A model generated the notes under the pieces. It was not told where the DNA came from. It searched no databases and was given only the letters and a program-made list of their open reading frames with translations. Made by a program: the position numbers and the translations under genes. DNA of 64,000 bases from Punica granatum (Eukaryota > Streptophyta > Magnoliopsida > Myrtales > Lythraceae): positions 4,774,001-4,838,000 of the forward strand of contig NC_045129.1 in the NCBI RefSeq assembly GCF_007655135.1, given 5' to 3'. This document shows, one piece after another, positions 12,008-24,166 of this stretch. How positions within the stretch are numbered: the first letter of the stretch is position 1; each line of letters begins with the position of its first letter.

Positions 12008-12931
12008 TGTATCCCAGAAGAAAAAGGTCAGAAAAAGAGGGGGAATATGTTTTCAGTTTGTCTTCTATCTTCTGATTGCTTGGTTTGGAGGAGAAATCAC
12101 AAGTTTTGGGTGAGAAATGGCAGTCTTATTCGTTTGGAGGGGGCATATCTCTCATATAGTCAAGTAGTTTGATGAAATGGTATTTATCGTTGTTGTAAGT
12201 TTCACAGACTGCTGAAATATGAATCATTTTTTATTGTGTGCAATTGGGTTCTGGTCTTTCGTGGACTGCTCTGTTGCATCGTATTTCCGTTTTTCATTGG
12301 CCGTCAGTCTAAGCCTAAGGTATTAAAACAGTCGGCCCCGTTTGCCAACTGAGGGAAGATCGCCACTGACCTGCATCGTTTTGAGGTCAGCCAACTTAAG
12401 GGCTTGAGAATTAGCTCCTGCCCTTTCCCCTGATGAAAGATCATCTCTAAAGCATATCCTTTCCCGGAATGCAAAATATGAGTGGCATGGCAGATGTGCT
12501 GGAATAGTCTCTGATATGCTTCCGTCACAGAGAGAGCTTTTGTATGAACTTGATTCCGATATGATGGATTCTAAGACAAACTGTTTTCCAGGAAAACCCT
12601 CTCGTGATGGAATGGAATGTTCCAACCTGGAATTCCTTTTTTTATTCTATTGAGGAAAAAGGGATATTTCTTCTCAATGCATGAAAAGAGGATGGCCATG
12701 CTATCCATTATGATCAAATCCTCATGGAGAATCTTATCAAACCAAAGTACCAAATAACAGATAGACAATTGGGAGACACCCCTTTAGTTGACAACTGTAA
12801 TTACTAAGGAAGACCATGACTGCTTAGACGATCACATTATTTTTAATAGCGTAGTATTAGCTTAAAAATGTCTTATAATGTCTCATATGAATATCGTAAT
12901 GTCTCGACTGATAAGTCATTCCTTGTAAAGG
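12008..12931. other. NAP1 3' UTR and intergenic DNA
   Basis: The first 250 bp are homologous to the 3' flank of NAP1 copy 1 and mark the right edge of the tandem duplication. The rest (about 12300-12900) has mixed composition and open frames on the minus strand up to 100 codons, but I recognise no domain in it. Confidence 0.5.
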
Positions 12932-13257
12932 CATTGCGTCGGCTGTAGTAGCCGAGCTGTTGGGTGTCCTTGAGTTGGAGCAGGCGTGACTACTTGGTTA
13001 TCGTCATGTAGTGCTGGAGGTGGATTAGGAAGATGGTTTGAGCTATCATTGCCGAGGGACACCATTATGCACCCCATCTTGCCATATTGGTCTCTCCAAT
13101 ATGTGAACTCTTGGACGGGATTGGTTTGTGGAAGTTTAAGCACGTCTACCGAGAGGGTAACTCTTACGCAAACTGGTTAGCAAGGGCAGTTGTCAATCTG
13201 TCGATTGATCGACATGTGTTTCATTATCCGCCATCGTCTCTAGGTCAAATAAATTAA
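12932..13257 (+). pseudogene. Relic of a retroelement RNase H domain
   Basis: Two frames together resemble the plant RNase H-like domain (RVT_3 type) found in LINE-derived proteins. From 12942 one frame reads AVVAELLGVLELEQA, the usual A-E-L-x-x-x-L helix, then hits a stop and continues LLGYRHVVLEVD, the usual third strand ending in the catalytic Asp. After a frame change, 13129-13257 reads WKFKHVYREGNSYANWLARA, the C-terminal H-x-x-R-x-x-N-x-x-A-x-x-L-A motif. The catalytic Asp of that motif is replaced by Asn. Internal stops and the frameshift show it is dead. It is too small to assign to a named element. Confidence 0.65.
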
Positions 13258-14919
13258 TGCATACATGGTCTCCTTTTTATCTTTGAAATTCTTTTCGTAC
13301 ACAGCCAAATGCGGGCAGCAATCTCTCCCTAAAAAGCTTGAATTTGACCCCAACATTGTACGGAATAGCTTGAATTTTATTCAACATGTGTCCCGTGAAT
13401 CCCCAGTTGTTTATAAAGTTGCTACATACGACGTATCTTAATATGTAGAGAAAATATTTAATGAGTAAGAACCAATTAAAATGTTTATAATGATTTGCTG
13501 GGATAATGCTTATTTTTCTGTATCATTATTTTAGCAAAATAAATCTTATTTGATTATTTCAAGTTAAATTTGATTTGATTATAAATATAAATAACAATAA
13601 TTCTAAAATTTACTTTTGCGAGAAAATTTATCCTTTATTTTATTCTATGTTGCATGATAGCTATTAAAGTAATAATAAATTCAAGTTACCGATAATGGGG
13701 ATTATTATATATTAGAAATCATGTTAGTCTAATAATGGCATTAATTTAAACATTGAAACTGAATAATATGTTAAAGAGAGTGATAAAAATTTTTAGGCAA
13801 CTTATTTAGGAAAAAATAAGAGAATATAAGTATCGATGGTAATTGGCAAGGCAGGAAAAATGTAACACGGTGTGGGCCAAAGGAACGATTGAATATTAAT
13901 ACGACCGTCGATCGATTTGTATAGAGCATGAAAAATGTCATTCTTTTAACTTTTATGATACATTAAAAAAAAAAAGAGAGTAACAATGATATTATATCAC
14001 CACGTAACTCCCCTAGGAGATAGCTTGGGATGTAAACTAAATCGAAATTCACATAACAAAAGAATAATATTATTCTTTTATTTTTCTTTTTTTGGGACTT
14101 ATTTATGTATTTGTTTATGGATATTACTATTTCTATGAAGTTGAGCATGCATACTCTCTATTTGATATAAATGGGTAGCCATCGGTAGAAATTATGATTT
14201 CTATTTTTTCTAAACAAAAAGTGGCGCTAATATTGACATTCCCCTAATACGATTGAGTATAGACGATGTAATTTAGAATCAAGAAAATGAACACCCATCA
14301 TATTATAAGATATCGTGGATAATACTTTAACGGTGACATTAATTTTAATTATTTGGCAATTCTTGTATGTAAAAAAGGAAAAAAATGTTATATTTGTAAA
14401 GAAATAATACGGATATAATTAATAATATTGGTTTAAGAAATTAACGAAAGATAAAAAGGGGAGAAAATATGAATAAGAATATATATAATTAGTTTCCATT
14501 ATTTGGTTTTTTAATAGAAAAAGGAGAGAGGTAATATTTGTAAAATAAAAAAAAATGTTAACATATGCTATTTGTTTAAGAAAGGAAAGAAAGAGGAGGA
14601 GAGAATGTGAAAAATAAAACAAAAAATAAGAAAATGTATAATGTATAATGTGCAATTAACAACCGGGGGAAGTGACAATCACCTTACCACCAAGCTATTC
14701 TCTCCTACCTTGTAAGTTTTAGCACAACATATATAAAACAATGAAAAATCAAAATAAAAAAGGAAGAAATTCAACAGCTTGAGACTTGTCCACTCTAAAC
14801 AAGAGTTTAGTTGTTATTATAGATTACCAAGAGAAAGAAATGCAAGGAGATCACAAATATAAATATTGAATAAAATAATATGGTAAAAATAAAATAATCA
14901 TTAGAAAGAGAGTTTTTGC
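13258..14919. other. AT-rich intergenic DNA, no gene recognised
   Basis: Composition is strongly A+T with homopolymer and purine runs. The open frames at 13963-14148 and 14419-14655 (minus strand) are low-complexity hydrophobic translations of AT-rich DNA and are not credible genes. No bounded repeat was found. Confidence 0.6.
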
Positions 14920-15116
14920 TAAGGGTATAAACCAGTCGAGATATTCACGAACGGTTCGAGCTCAGCTTGATGAAAGTTCGAATTTGGCTCATTCTTATTA
15001 AGGTCAAGCCTAGCTCTGCTCGAGCTCTCCCGTTAAAGAAGCCGAGCTGAACTCAATGGTAATCGGCTTGTGGAGCTCACAAGCCTAAACGAGCTTTACA
15101 TATATATTCTTAGAAG

Positions 15117-15154
<38 letters not shown>

Positions 15155-15484
15155 TGAGTTATTACGGCAGTCCGATCAAAGCTCATGCCCAATCCAAGCC
15201 CGTGCAAGCTCGAGCTCACAGCTTATATGAGCTCAAGCTCAAGCTCACAGCCTATACGAGCTCGAGCTCAAGCTCACAAGCCTTATACAAGTCGAGCTCT
15301 GCTGGCATGTTGGGTCTATAAGATCCAAACCGAGTCTTTGCTAAATACAACCAGCCGAGCCCAAACTCAAAGTGTTAGGCTCACGCGAGCTCGAGCTCCT
15401 GTCCAAGCTTGCGAACTAATAAACGAGCCGAGCTCAAGCCTAGTATATTCGAGCTCGACTCGGCTCAGCTCATTCACACTTCTA
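14920..15484. mobile_element. Non-autonomous hAT-type transposon
   Basis: The left end is TAAGGGTATAAACCAGTCGA. The right end, reverse-complemented, is TAGAAGTGTGAATGAGCTGA. These are imperfect terminal inverted repeats of the hAT kind. The flanks GTTTTTGC (912-919 of the 14-kb block, that is 14912-14919) and GTTTTTAC (15485-15492) match at 7 of 8 bases, an 8-bp target duplication typical of hAT. The interior is built of GAGCTC/AAGCTC words in both orientations and has an (AT)n tract near 15118-15152. It encodes nothing, and the frames across it are translations of the repeat. Confidence 0.75.
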
Positions 15485-15704
15485 GTTTTTACAGACAACT
15501 CCAGACCATCTGAAAGGCCTTGTAGCAGGGGACTTTCCATCTGAATAGTCTTGCGATGACAATAGTTAGGCCTTAATTATGAAAATGTTGTACAATGCGT
15601 AAGCCGTAGGTTAAGAGGAGATCATCAAACCATAACTAATCGGAAAACAAACTTTCTGTTTTTATTCTTTTTTTTTTCTTAGAAAGTGAAAAATCGAAAG
15701 GCAT

Positions 15705-15755
15705 TGGTGATTCTCTCTCTCTCTCTCTCTCTCTCTCCCCCTCCCCATCTTTCCC
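15705..15755 (+). repeat. (CT)n microsatellite and pyrimidine tract
   Basis: A run of about 13 CT units followed by C-rich pyrimidines, just upstream of the RNase H-like relic. Such tracts are common in plant 5' UTRs, but no gene start is supported here. Confidence 0.7.
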
Positions 15756-15839
15756 CCCTTCCCTGCTAAGGCCGACAATGGCTACGATGGCTTCACTTCC
15801 TCCCCTCCTCCGCCTCCTTCCTCGCCGGTTAACCCTGCA

Positions 15840-16145
15840 TTGGCCTTAGAACTTGGCCATTATCACGTTCCCTCCCTCCGATTCCACAACAGCCCCCAAA
15901 ATGTGCTTCTTAAACCCTCGATTGATGATTGCAGGACATTGAGTAACCGATTTCACAATATCAGACCAAGACGCATCGACCGGGTATCGAATGCTTGTGC
16001 TGACTCCTTGGCCAAGAGAGGCGGACGACAGACTGTCCCAATTATCTGCTATCAACATGTTCCAGCTTTCTTAAGTCCTGTATGTTCTGATGATGCTAGA
16101 GGAGTTGTTACACCTCGAATAGTAACGGATCTTGGGCCGACGTAA
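15840..16145 (+). pseudogene. Relic of a second RNase H-like retroelement domain
   Basis: A single open frame reads ALELGHYHVPSLRFHN, then PSIDDCRTLSNRFHNIRP, then RVSNACADSLAKRG, then a tail ending in VVTPR. The order and spacing match the C-terminal half of plant RVT_3-type RNase H (IDDCRTL helix, N-x-C-A-D-x-L-A-K motif with its catalytic Asp). The first half of the domain and any reverse transcriptase are missing. Upstream, ATG at 15778 opens only a short frame that stops before this region. I read it as a truncated retroelement fragment, although a short expressed ORF cannot be excluded. Confidence 0.65.
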
Positions 16146-17647
16146 TTAATGAGATTCTTCCTCCAAAAAAAAAAAAATTTCGAGTGGGCCATAGTTATGG
16201 ACGTCTCTTGTCGCTGCCGGTCCAAATTTAAAGGGGCTCAGATCATATGGTCAAATGAAATTATGTGCAGTCAGGTCCCATCTAATAAAAGCATGCCACG
16301 TGTACCTCCAGGTTGATGCGAATTATCTTGCTCCGCCTGGCGAGTGAAGGACACGCAAGGCGCGACGTCCGAAGTCTGAATCGTCGCGTGGCTAAAGTTT
16401 AATAATGTACTGGATCGTAGATTCACGCGCTACTGGACACGCGTAACCTTTAAGAATATTTTATCTTTCTGAACTTCGCCTGGCCCATGCGTGCTGGCGG
16501 ATCAGATTTAGGGAAGTTCTCTGACGCGTTTATGTTATTTTTATTTTTATGAATTTGTTTATTTTTCTTAATTATTTTCATTATTAGTGCACTATTTTTT
16601 TTGGTCCAAAAGATTACTTAATAAATTTAAACTGACCTAATTTGAAGATGAGAAAAAGAAAAAAAAAAAAAGAAGATAATTGGGTTTGTTACTGTCAAAG
16701 AATTTACGCAATGGAAAATCAGTGTGTGATGTTGTTTAACATGAATTTCCTTAAGTTTTATATATTTGTATTTAAAAAAAAAAATAGCAGGCAGATTTTT
16801 TTTATTTAAAAAAAGAATGTCTACAGTGCTTTTCAAAAAGGTGTAAAGGATTTTGGTCCTATCATATGAAAATTTCAACTTTGTGGGCTCACAAAGCCAA
16901 CGGTTCGATAAGTGTTTTTTAACTGCTCATTTCACAAATTCCCAATTTACTTTCCCCTGGCACATGCCCTAGGCCTAGGGCCAGGAAATCTAGCCGTATG
17001 GACCGACAAAGCGGCCCGGGACGAACGGATACTTGCCTTAGGGAGCTTTTGTCTCGGATGCAGGCTTCAATACGTTACCTATCTCGGGATAGTTTCCAAT
17101 TGTCTTGATATGCGAAAATGTAACCATTAAAGACGAGTCAAACAATTAACAGATCATTTTGATCTAATAGACTAGATCAATCGTATCAATATTGACTTAT
17201 TAGGTAAGTTTGTCCTATCTAAGCGTGTCTAACTGGATACAAATAGAATCGATTGAGCACCGATGTGAATGCAAGTGACAAACCCGATCCAACGAGAACT
17301 ACAACCCTCGAGTAGGTCTGCCGTCTCGTACCAGACTCGACCTTTAAGCACTCGAAAATAAATTACTTTCTATCCAAAAATTTTGCCGGGAAAAGAAATT
17401 CCATAGCCTTTCTTAACTAGAATTTCGCTTTCTCCTATTTCTCCGCTGTCTCCATAGACGCTGAACGCCGTTAGAATCGGTCCAACAATATTCCCCTCTC
17501 TCTCTCTCTCTCCATCATCATCATCATCATCATCATCGTCAAGCCTTCTCCACCATCTCTAGGTTTCCATTTCCTTCCCCAAAATCCCCAAATCCGCTCC
17601 CTTCAGCTGCAGGGAAAGCTCGAGCCCGCGTCGTCATTGACGCTACA
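16146..17647. other. Intergenic and SurE-gene upstream region
   Basis: No gene was recognised. A G-box core CACGTG lies at 16297-16302. The last 150 bp (17490-17647) are a (CT)n tract, a (CAT)n tract (about 17513-17536) and C-rich sequence, typical of a plant 5' UTR ahead of the SurE-family start codon. Confidence 0.55.
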
Positions 17648-20600
17648 ATGACCTCCGTGAATGACAACCACCTCCCTCAAGCCCTTGTCTCCAATCTCCA
17701 GGAAGTCCTCCTCAGCAGGAAGTCCGAGGAGCCGTCCGAAACCGCCGCCGGGGAAGAAGTTCAGCCATCCACCTCGGAGCCTGTCAGTGATTCCTCAAAG
17801 CCCATCGTTCTGGTCACCAATGGCGACGGCATTGAGTCCCCCGGCCTCACCTTCCTCGTGGAGGCCCTGGTCCGAGAGGGGCTCTATGATGTCCATGTCT
17901 GCGCTCCTCAATCGTGAGCTCTCTAATTTCTTAACCTGTCTTTGGCTAACCGCGTTTTCCTGCTAAAGGCATCGGACTAATGTTAAGATGGAGATTACGG
18001 GATATCATCATTCAGCAGCCTCGAGCGATTCTCTGTCATGTAGATTGTTTGAGGGGAAAGATTGTTTGCTGGGATGAACAGTAAAGTTGGGGCGCGGGGG
18101 TGACTTCGGGTGAAGCAATGAGCTTGAGAGAAAATATGAGAGAATAATGAGAATTCGTGAGCTTAGTTTGGTTTCAGACTGCAGTGAATTGAAAATGTAC
18201 ACAAGACTAGGTTCTTTTTTGCAGTTGCCTTTGTTTCTTTGCTCTGCACAAGATTTGTTGTGTCTTTCCTCTGTTTTGGAAAGAGCTGAAGCTGCTCAAA
18301 CTAGTCGATTTGAAAAATGACAGTGATGTAAATGTGATGAAATGTAGTTTTGCTCACCTGTCCATATGATTGTAGCCACTATGGTTTTCACACTCCTTTG
18401 GTATTTTCAGGGACAAATCACTTTCAGGTCACTGTGTGACCCTTAGAGAAACAGTGGCAGCCACTTCTGCAGAAATAAATGGGGCTACTGCTTTTGAAAT
18501 TTCTGGTATGGAACTTGAGCTATTCTGCCTCCTCTTTATGATAATTTACATTGTATGATATGGAAATCTGATATCGATTTGCAAGTGATTAGCAAAGTTT
18601 CTGCTTTTTGAGTATTTGAAGAGAGAAATTAAGCCGAGCAATTATAGATGGTGACAGGAGGGACTTGTTTAATTTAAGCTGATTCTTTTTGGGGTGGGGG
18701 GGAGGGAATCAGGACTATGTTTTCTTCTCTGTCGTATGTCAATTCAGAAAGCAACCATTTTGTTCATCTGTTTAGTTTGTCTTGTCTATTCACTTCCGGC
18801 ATTTGTTATTTCTCTTAAAATTAGGCACTCCTGTGGACTGCGTGTCATTAGCACTCTCTGGGGCTCTCTTTTCATGGTCAAAGCCTCTGCTGGTTATAAG
18901 TGGTATCAACCAGGGTTCAAGCTGTGGCCATGACACGTGAGTTGCTCGCTTTTCAGTTTTTTGTGCTCCATCGGTTTCCTTGTAACTAAAATTTATATGT
19001 TCTCAACGAAAGGAAAACCATAATTGTAAGTATTTGAAGCTCTGTCTACTGGGTTATAATGGTATTAGGTGGTTATCTGTTGGTTCTTACCAAATAGAAC
19101 ACTTAAGACTTCTTAGTACCGTTTATTCTTGCTCTGCCAATGTTTTCCTTTCCATAAAATGTTTAATTAGAGATTCCACCAGGTTCTATTCAGGTGCCAT
19201 TGCCGGAGCAAGGGAGGCATTAATTTGCGGGGTCCCATCTCTGTCAATATCATTAAATTGGTAACTTTTGGTTATTTTCTCTTCTCTCTCTTTATTTCCC
19301 TATTTTGTGGATATTCGTAGTTTCGCCCCCTTTTTTCTTTTTTTGCCAGGTGACATTGTTGATTAAGAGTTTTGTTTGATTTTAGGAAGAAGAATGAGAG
19401 CCAAGAAAGTGATTTCAAGGATGCTGTCACCATATGCCTCCCATTGATAAATGCAGCTATTAGGGATATTGAAAAGGGGAGCTTTCCTAAAAATTGCTCC
19501 TTGAAAATACAAATTCCTACCTCACCATCGGCAAACAAGGTTTGACTACTCTTGAATACTGTAAAATAAATCTTGATGAGCACTTCCGTTATTATTGATT
19601 CAACGTGTACATGGATATTGGATCCATCCTGATATATGGACAAAGATGATGGAATATGTGGCTGGCTTCAATTGAGACTTATTATCATCATTGCTACAAC
19701 TTTTTTCATTTGCATAAGAAATGCCATGGAAAGCATAGACACATGGCTTCTCCTTGGATAGCTCGCTCTCTTCCTGCATGAAAAAGCTGCATTCATCTTC
19801 TAATGTTTTCTCTTGAAGAGTGTTTGCTTATAATATATTTTCAAAGCTTAGAGAATATCAATTTCTTCTCTCTTGATCCTCATTGTCACACAGTTTTCCA
19901 TCTTACCTATGACTTCCACAGGGCTTCAAAGTCACCAAGCAAAGTACGTGGAGATCCACCCCCAGCTGGTTAGCTGTTTCTGCTAACAGGCATCCTTCTG
20001 CTGGATTCATGTCCAATCAACAAAGCTTGGGTATTCAACTTGCTCAGCTCAGTCGAGATGCTTCTGCTGCGGTAAGTATGATCTTTCCTAAAAAGTAGGA
20101 TCCTTTTGAAACTATTGGTTCATTTAATGGTCTGACGGCATTCTTCTTTTCTATCAGGGTGCGGCTCGGCGTATAAACACACAAAGGAGAAATGTGGAAA
20201 TTGAATCAATCGGGGCAGCAGGAAAATCTGACACCAATAAAGTGAAAAAGTACTTTAGACTAGAGGTAATTAAATTTCGACTGCTGGGGCCGCATCTATG
20301 ATCAATTTCAACGTAGTGAAGTTAGCCTGTATGTTTTATTGGGAAGGCGTAATTAGTTGTCCTTCGGCTTTAGCACATTCCAACCAGTCTATCCATAATG
20401 AGAATTGCTTGCATATTCTTGAAGTACTGATGAGTTTATAGCATATCTTCAGTTACCCAAATACTTGTACTATAAATTGCAATGATTCCCGAGGGATTGT
20501 CTTATGTTGCTTGTTCACATAATTTTTTCGGGAACGCCAAGGGAGTATTTTTGGTCATCTTTTGCTTGTGCTATTCAGAGCAGTTTGTCGAGGCACTAGT

Positions 20601-21198
20601 TTCTGAAAATTGCTCTGACATTTCCCACTTTATTTGAAACTTGCGTAATTCCACAGACCAAGGATTGAACTCTCCTCTATGGTTTATTGCAGTTTTCACA
20701 GAAAGACCAGGAAGATGTAGACGAGGAATTGGATATCAGAGCACTGGAAAGTGGATTTGTAAGTTGCACTCTCAACTCTCGAGTGGTCTGTGATTTGCAT
20801 GTGAATATCTCCCATATTGCATTTGCTTTAAGCCTATGGCAATTAAGTACATGATAAAATAAGTCTTACTATCGATTTGATATTTTCACTGGACTTGAGC
20901 TAAATCAAGATGATGATCATAGGAATTGGGAACTTGGCTTTACGAGCAGAATTTTTCTTAATGAAATGAAAAACATAGATTATTCTTAAAGGTCTAATAT
21001 CGTATTGTATCCTGGAGCAATGCCCTTTCTCTCTCTACTACTATCTAGGATCTGTTTCTCGTATCAGTTCATTGTTCTAACTTCTTGTTTGGTCCACAGG
21101 TTGCAGTAACACCCTTCTCTCTATCCTCGGACGGAGCATCAGAGACACAGGCAGCAGCATCTGATTGGATATCGGCTTTCCTCCAACAGGACCAATAA
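17648..21198 (+). CDS. SurE-family 5'-nucleotidase/phosphatase
   Basis: This is a plant member of the SurE (survival protein E) family, metal-dependent phosphatases acting on nucleoside monophosphates in bacteria. The plant substrate is not settled. Nine exons, 17648-17913, 18411-18505, 18825-18936, 19183-19260, 19386-19539, 19922-20071, 20158-20265, 20693-20758 and 21100-21198, give 375 aa. After a 50-residue variable N-terminus, [13 protein letters not shown] (residues 55-67) is the metal site. Next come APQSDKSLSGH (about 86-96), GTPVDC (121-126), the [11 protein letters not shown] loop (about 146-156), [12 protein letters not shown] and [11 protein letters not shown]. In bacterial SurE the first motif is N-D-D-G. 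Here the first Asp is Gly59, which I believe is usual in this plant subgroup. The C-terminal extension with GAARRI and TQAAASDWI is also plant-like. No transit peptide is obvious. Confidence 0.9.
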
Positions 21199-22045
21199 GA
21201 ACTACTATTCCCTGGAAACCCAGAACATAGCGCGATTTTGTATGCACCTTTCTGGTTGTTCCGCCTTAGAATTTCTATTTATTTGAGATTTGGCTTTTAC
21301 TTCCCCTGTTGTTTTCATTCTTAATTCATGTTATATCATTATCTTTCTTTTGTAAGCTAAAATATTGGTGGGGATGGAGATGTTTTATTACAGACTTACA
21401 GTTGTTGATTAAAGTTATTTTCCATACTGTGTAATGGCAAAATGATCGGGTCTGAATTTTACAACCCCATGCTGTCACATTTCTCGGTCCTCGCTCTAAT
21501 CAAGCTATTTTTCTTATTTGTGTGGAATATGATTCTTGATGGTGGTTATCTGCGATTGTTATCAGCTGGAAGCTCATCCTGCTTCATAATCATGACATAT
21601 TTCGAGGGGATTGTGCTGAGACAGAAGTTTGAGGGCGAATGCTATACTTTCTCTTAACTGACGTTCAGTACAATACGGGCCGAAGCCCACTCACCTTCTT
21701 TACTTCGATGACTTCCGATGTAACGACTGGCAGTCGAAACTCTACCGAACAAATGAATTATTGACAAGTGCTGATCTAAGCATGCATTCCCCTTCACCAT
21801 TTCGACATTGTTAGCAAGACCGCATCGATTGCTGTCTAAAGTTCCTTATTTGATCCCCACATAACCGAAAGGGTTGCAATGGAGTCGTCTTGTCGTTGTT
21901 CTGGGCCAGATGGGCCGAGAGGTCCACGGAGCTTCGGCCCAATCAGAAAAGGTTCATCTCCTTGTCCTGTCATCCTCTCCCTACCAGGGCGAACTTATTC
22001 CAATTTCTCATTTTCATCCACAAGAGTTTCTCGCGGAAGCGCGCA
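21199..22045. other. SurE 3' flank and upstream region of the 22-kb gene
   Basis: There is no additional gene. Two GGGCC/GGCCC-type words near 21904-21945 (TGGGCC, GGCCCA) resemble plant site II promoter elements and lie about 100-140 bp before the next start codon. Confidence 0.5.
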
Positions 22046-22996
22046 ATGGCGGAACCGAAGGAACCACAGCAGCACCCGCACGGGCCGCACTCTTCATCGC
22101 CATCGCCATCGCCAGGTGAAATTGCTCAACTACCACCTCGCTGTTTCGGATTCATCGATAGCTCTTCAATTCGCTCACACGTCAATTTCTTCAATATTAT
22201 CCTCTGATTTCCGATCTCGTCCTTGATCGGATCGCATTGAAGCTTTGCTTGTGGCTAGATCCTCCTTTGCGGTGACGTTGCAGATAATTTTTGCTCGAAT
22301 TTATTGATCTAACAGTCGACTGATGAGCTCATAGCATACTCGTTGTATTTGATGTCCGCCTGAAGGACTCTGTTTTCAATTTCTGAAGCTATTATGAGCA
22401 CTTCTCCATATCCTCCATTTTCAATGCAATTTTCTTCTATTATTCATCACTGGATAATCCTGGATGTATGGTCGTATTGTATAGCTCTCCTGCGGAAAGT
22501 CGCAAAGAAACTGAAGGCATGGATATTTTTAGCTTGACATCAAATTTTCAATGTCCATTACAAATGCCATCGGAATTCAGAACTGTTTGTGAATGAATGC
22601 GGCGTGAAGGCATTTTCATAGTCGTAAAACGCCGTTTGTATATGCGTAAAGTGTGGAAACTGGGAAGGGTCACGTACACTGCTAAATGCGAAATGTTCTT
22701 TCTGGTTTTGGTAATGGACTTACGCTTTCCGTGTTTCGCTCTCGGCAGTGAAAGAGAAAGATGTGAAGGCTCCGAATATACTGGAGAGGGCCAAGGAAGA
22801 GATGGAAGCAGTGTTTCACGCCGGGAAGGACTCCCCGCACCGCCATCACAAAGAGACGCACGGGATGAGTGATGACATTGACGAGAACACCCCGGTCGAT
22901 GAGGTGAAGGGGCCGAACGTCTTCCAGCGCGTGAAGGAGGAGATCGAAGCCCTTGCCGAGGCCGTTCATCCCAAGAAGGACTCTGATGATCGCTGA
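22046..22996 (+). CDS. Small hydrophilic protein with an internal repeat, function unknown
   Basis: Two exons, 22046-22115 and 22749-22996, encode 105 aa. I do not recognise a named family. The N-terminus is Pro/His/Ser-rich (residues 1-23). Two copies of one motif follow, VKAPNILERAKEEMEAV at 29-45 and VKGPNVFQRVKEEIEAL at 76-92, exactly 47 residues apart. Each is a V-K-x-P-N turn leading into an amphipathic, charged helix. The linker is His-rich (HRHHKETHG) then acidic (DDIDENTP), and the tail is charged. There is no signal peptide or membrane segment. Evidence for a real gene is the clean GT-AG intron in phase 1, the GC-rich coding bias of exon 2 and the repeat conserved at amino-acid level. 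The start is the first ATG of a good frame, and longer frames nearby are shadows. Confidence 0.75.
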
Positions 22997-24157
22997 TCAT
23001 CCTTGAAGTGAGAACATTCGATCTTTACTTGTCTCTGCGAAGAGTTTTCGGTTACTCGATCCAAGATGATGTTAGAAACTCAGAAACTTAGTCGTGTACT
23101 CGCGTTGTTTCACATTCTTCCTGTATATTAGTGTTTGGTTTTGGCTTTGAGCGCCAGGATTGTGAGTTTGCATCTCGTGTCTCTATTTACTTCAGCTTCC
23201 TCGCGCGGCACCAAGTTGATTTGCTGCGTTTAAATTGCTCGAACCGATACAAAGAACAAACGACGCAGATTATAGAATCAATCGGACTCGACAAAAAAGG
23301 GAATATTTAGTGAGTTTTTCTTCTGGTATGGGAAGTGTATTGTAATGAGATCGCCATGAAACATCCAAGCTGGCTTCGGCTGGCGGTTGGATTCCTCGTA
23401 TCAAACATTTGCCTTTGTTCTCTTCTTTATGAATGTTTATGGAACGACGTGTTATGAAGGAAGTTCCTTTCAATGGCCACATTCCTTTATCCATTCACTC
23501 ACGTTTATTTATGTAGTTATTCTATTACCTCCGAATTCGGCATAGCGAATCTCTCTGTGGGGCATGGTTGTAAATATTATTAAAAACAAGGGCATTTTGT
23601 TCAACGGAGAAAAGAAATTCGGCATAGTCCGAATCGGAGGAAAAATAATTTATGTTATTTATGTGATTTTTTTTCGATAATTGTTTATTTATGTGATTAA
23701 CATAATCTTCAAATAAGAATATTAAAAACTTAGTTGGAGTGGCATGAAATTATATAAATGACCAAACATGTGGACCCACCTAATGTACATCAATGATCAA
23801 TGATGATATCGACAGCACATTCGTTTGGTCATACTCGTAACTCTGGTGATGATATCAACTCGTATCTCATCTGTCCTGTTTAATTTCTCGAACTATGAAA
23901 ATCAACGGGGTTGCTCATTCGGGACATCAAAGGGATCGGATCGATACCAATTATTTGTAACTGTCGCATCAACCTCTCAAAGTAGTATATGTACCTACAA
24001 AATAGTTTGACTTGAAAGTCACATGAAACCTTAACTGGTTCTTAAAGATGGAAGAACCTCCCAAGGTCGAGGAAGCTTCGTAATTTCAACTGAATTTGGA
24101 TGGATAATTTAAAGGAAAATTATGAGACCAAGGTTGCATTAAGATATTTTTTTGCCT
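22997..24157. other. Intergenic, no gene recognised
   Basis: The 3' flank of the small gene is followed by AT-rich DNA. Open frames (for example 23825-24010 on the plus strand) are short and carry no recognisable motif. Confidence 0.55.
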
Positions 24158-24166
24158 TATTATATA

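Noticed and set aside
15070..15544. Open frames rich in Ser/Ala/Arg repeats
   Set aside because: They are translations of the GAGCTC repeat inside the hAT-type element, not proteins.
22548..23000. 150-codon minus-strand frame
   Set aside because: Antisense shadow of exon 2 of the small repeat protein.
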